Of a stretch of DNA of 64,000 bases, positions 63,447 to 64,000 are shown one piece after another. The notes under the pieces are model-generated. The model did not search any database and was not told where the DNA came from. It saw only the letters and a program-made list of their open reading frames with translations. Made by a program: the position numbers and the translations under genes. Source of the DNA: Branchipolynoe longqiensis (lineage: Eukaryota > Annelida > Polychaeta > Phyllodocida > Polynoidae); contig CM059186.1 in assembly GCA_030323885.1 (NCBI GenBank), positions 24,385,849 to 24,449,848 on the forward strand, read 5' to 3'. The first letter of the stretch is position 1. Each line of letters opens with the position of its first letter.

Positions 63447-63450
<4 letters not shown>
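63126..63450. repeat. DIRS copy B internal complementary region (palindrome)
   Basis: The arms at about 63126-63213 and 63358-63450 are inverted (TAGATTAGTTAGACGAATC / GATTCGTCTAACTAATCTA). The inner segment 63329-63360 is complementary to 58016-58047. Confidence 0.88.

Positions 63451-63512
<62 letters not shown>
63448..63512. repeat. (TA)n microsatellite at DIRS copy B 3' border
   Basis: TA run with one TAAT break. Confidence 0.95.
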
Positions 63513-63517
<5 letters not shown>

Positions 63518-63676
63518 ATCTAGAGTTATCTACTTTCTAAGTATCTAAATGCACACAAATGCAGAAAATATTAATTTTTGTGGACAAAAACGTGCCAGTT
63601 TGGATATTTTGTAAAGATTTTGATGCAAGTTTTTTGTTTTCCTATTATGTTATTTGTTATTGTGCAGCACCGGTAC

Positions 63677-63677
<1 letters not shown>

Positions 63678-63736
<59 letters not shown>

Positions 63737-63752
63737 TATATAGATATATATA
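63678..63752. repeat. (TA)n microsatellite
   Basis: TA run with CATATA and GATATA interruptions. Confidence 0.95.
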
Positions 63753-63763
63753 TTTATATAACA

Positions 63764-63866
63764 TTTTTCAAAGAGCATGCGCAGTGACCTGCTGCGCCCA
63801 GCATTAGTTCTTCATACTGACATCAGAGGGTGGGTTGGTGGTGGAAAACCTCTATAGGACCTGGCA
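63764..63866 (+). repeat. Repeat K single copy
   Basis: TTTTTCAAAGAGCATGCGCAGTGACCTGC, CAGCATTAGTTCTTCATACTG, TCAGAGGGTGGGTTGGTGGTGGAAAACCTCTATAGG. Confidence 0.7.
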
Positions 63867-64000
63867 GTGGTACTGGTAGCAAAGGCCATATTCATGGCGG
63901 GAAGTTTAAAAATGTTATTCTGTTATGTTATTATTATTCAACCATTGCTTTTACACAGTATATAAAAAAAAGCTTATCAATTTTTCAATTTGTGAAAAAA
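63867..64000. other. AT-rich end of window, nothing recognised
   Basis: AGGCCATATTCATGGCGGGA at 63880 resembles the end of the (GATT)n-headed repeat. Confidence 0.4.

Larger units (their letters stand above)
57977..63450 (+). mobile_element. DIRS-type tyrosine-recombinase retrotransposon, copy B
   Basis: About 5.5 kb. Outer ITR 57977-58020; gag-like ORF 58744-60069; RT/RNase H 60108-61955; recombinase frame 61948-62940; inner ITR 63082-63125; palindromic internal complementary region 63126-63450. Both borders are (TA)n. It carries a nonsense codon in RT and a net 16-bp deletion before the recombinase compared with copy A. Related to but clearly diverged from copy A, so the two are separate insertions and not a recent duplication. 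Confidence 0.92.

Overview
The window is animal nuclear DNA, most likely from an invertebrate and possibly a marine lophotrochozoan, though the sequence does not fix the species. It has spliced exons with GT-AG introns of 0.7-9 kb, tRNA-derived SINEs, inverted-repeat MITEs, LINE tails, two DIRS-type retrotransposons and very long mini/microsatellites. There is no prokaryotic gene organisation. One assembly gap (N) lies at 45361-45859.

The only host gene I can support is MON2 (the Mon2/SF21 trans-Golgi scaffold), on the minus strand. Five of its exons, from the C-terminal part of the protein, lie at 23215-23332, 22479-22545, 19404-19464, 10280-10406 and 8463-8679. Their splice phases chain perfectly, giving one continuous reading frame of about 196 codons. 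The 3' end of the gene must lie left of position 1. No upstream exons were found right of 23332. The introns are packed with repeats.

Layout. 1-8.4 kb: GTGAGG minisatellite, SINEs, MITEs, a CATA array, a foldback element and a 93-bp tandem array. 8.4-23.3 kb: MON2 exons with intronic repeats, including a 25-bp minisatellite split by a TIR element, a LINE tail nested in a MITE, and a TIR element enclosing a tRNA-Glu-like sequence. 23.4-30.9 kb: 55-bp array, purine-rich arrays, a second foldback element and a G-rich 37-bp minisatellite. 30.9-35.1 kb: a 120-bp satellite that is open in one frame (40-residue period). 36.0-41.5 kb: DIRS copy A (minus). 41.5-57.5 kb: SINE/MITE-rich sequence, the gap and a C-rich array. 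57.5-57.8 kb: a GC-rich, CRE-containing CpG-island-like segment. 58.0-63.5 kb: DIRS copy B (plus). 63.5-64 kb: TA repeat and a repeat fragment.

The two DIRS copies are divergent relatives of one family, and their 5' ends face each other. Each has a gag-like ORF, a reverse transcriptase/RNase H ORF with a methyltransferase-like tail, and a tyrosine recombinase ORF. Both have inverted terminal repeats plus a palindromic internal complementary region, and both are flanked by (TA)n. Each carries a different lesion, so neither is obviously autonomous. The rest of the window is dominated by small non-autonomous elements that nest in, duplicate and exchange modules with one another.
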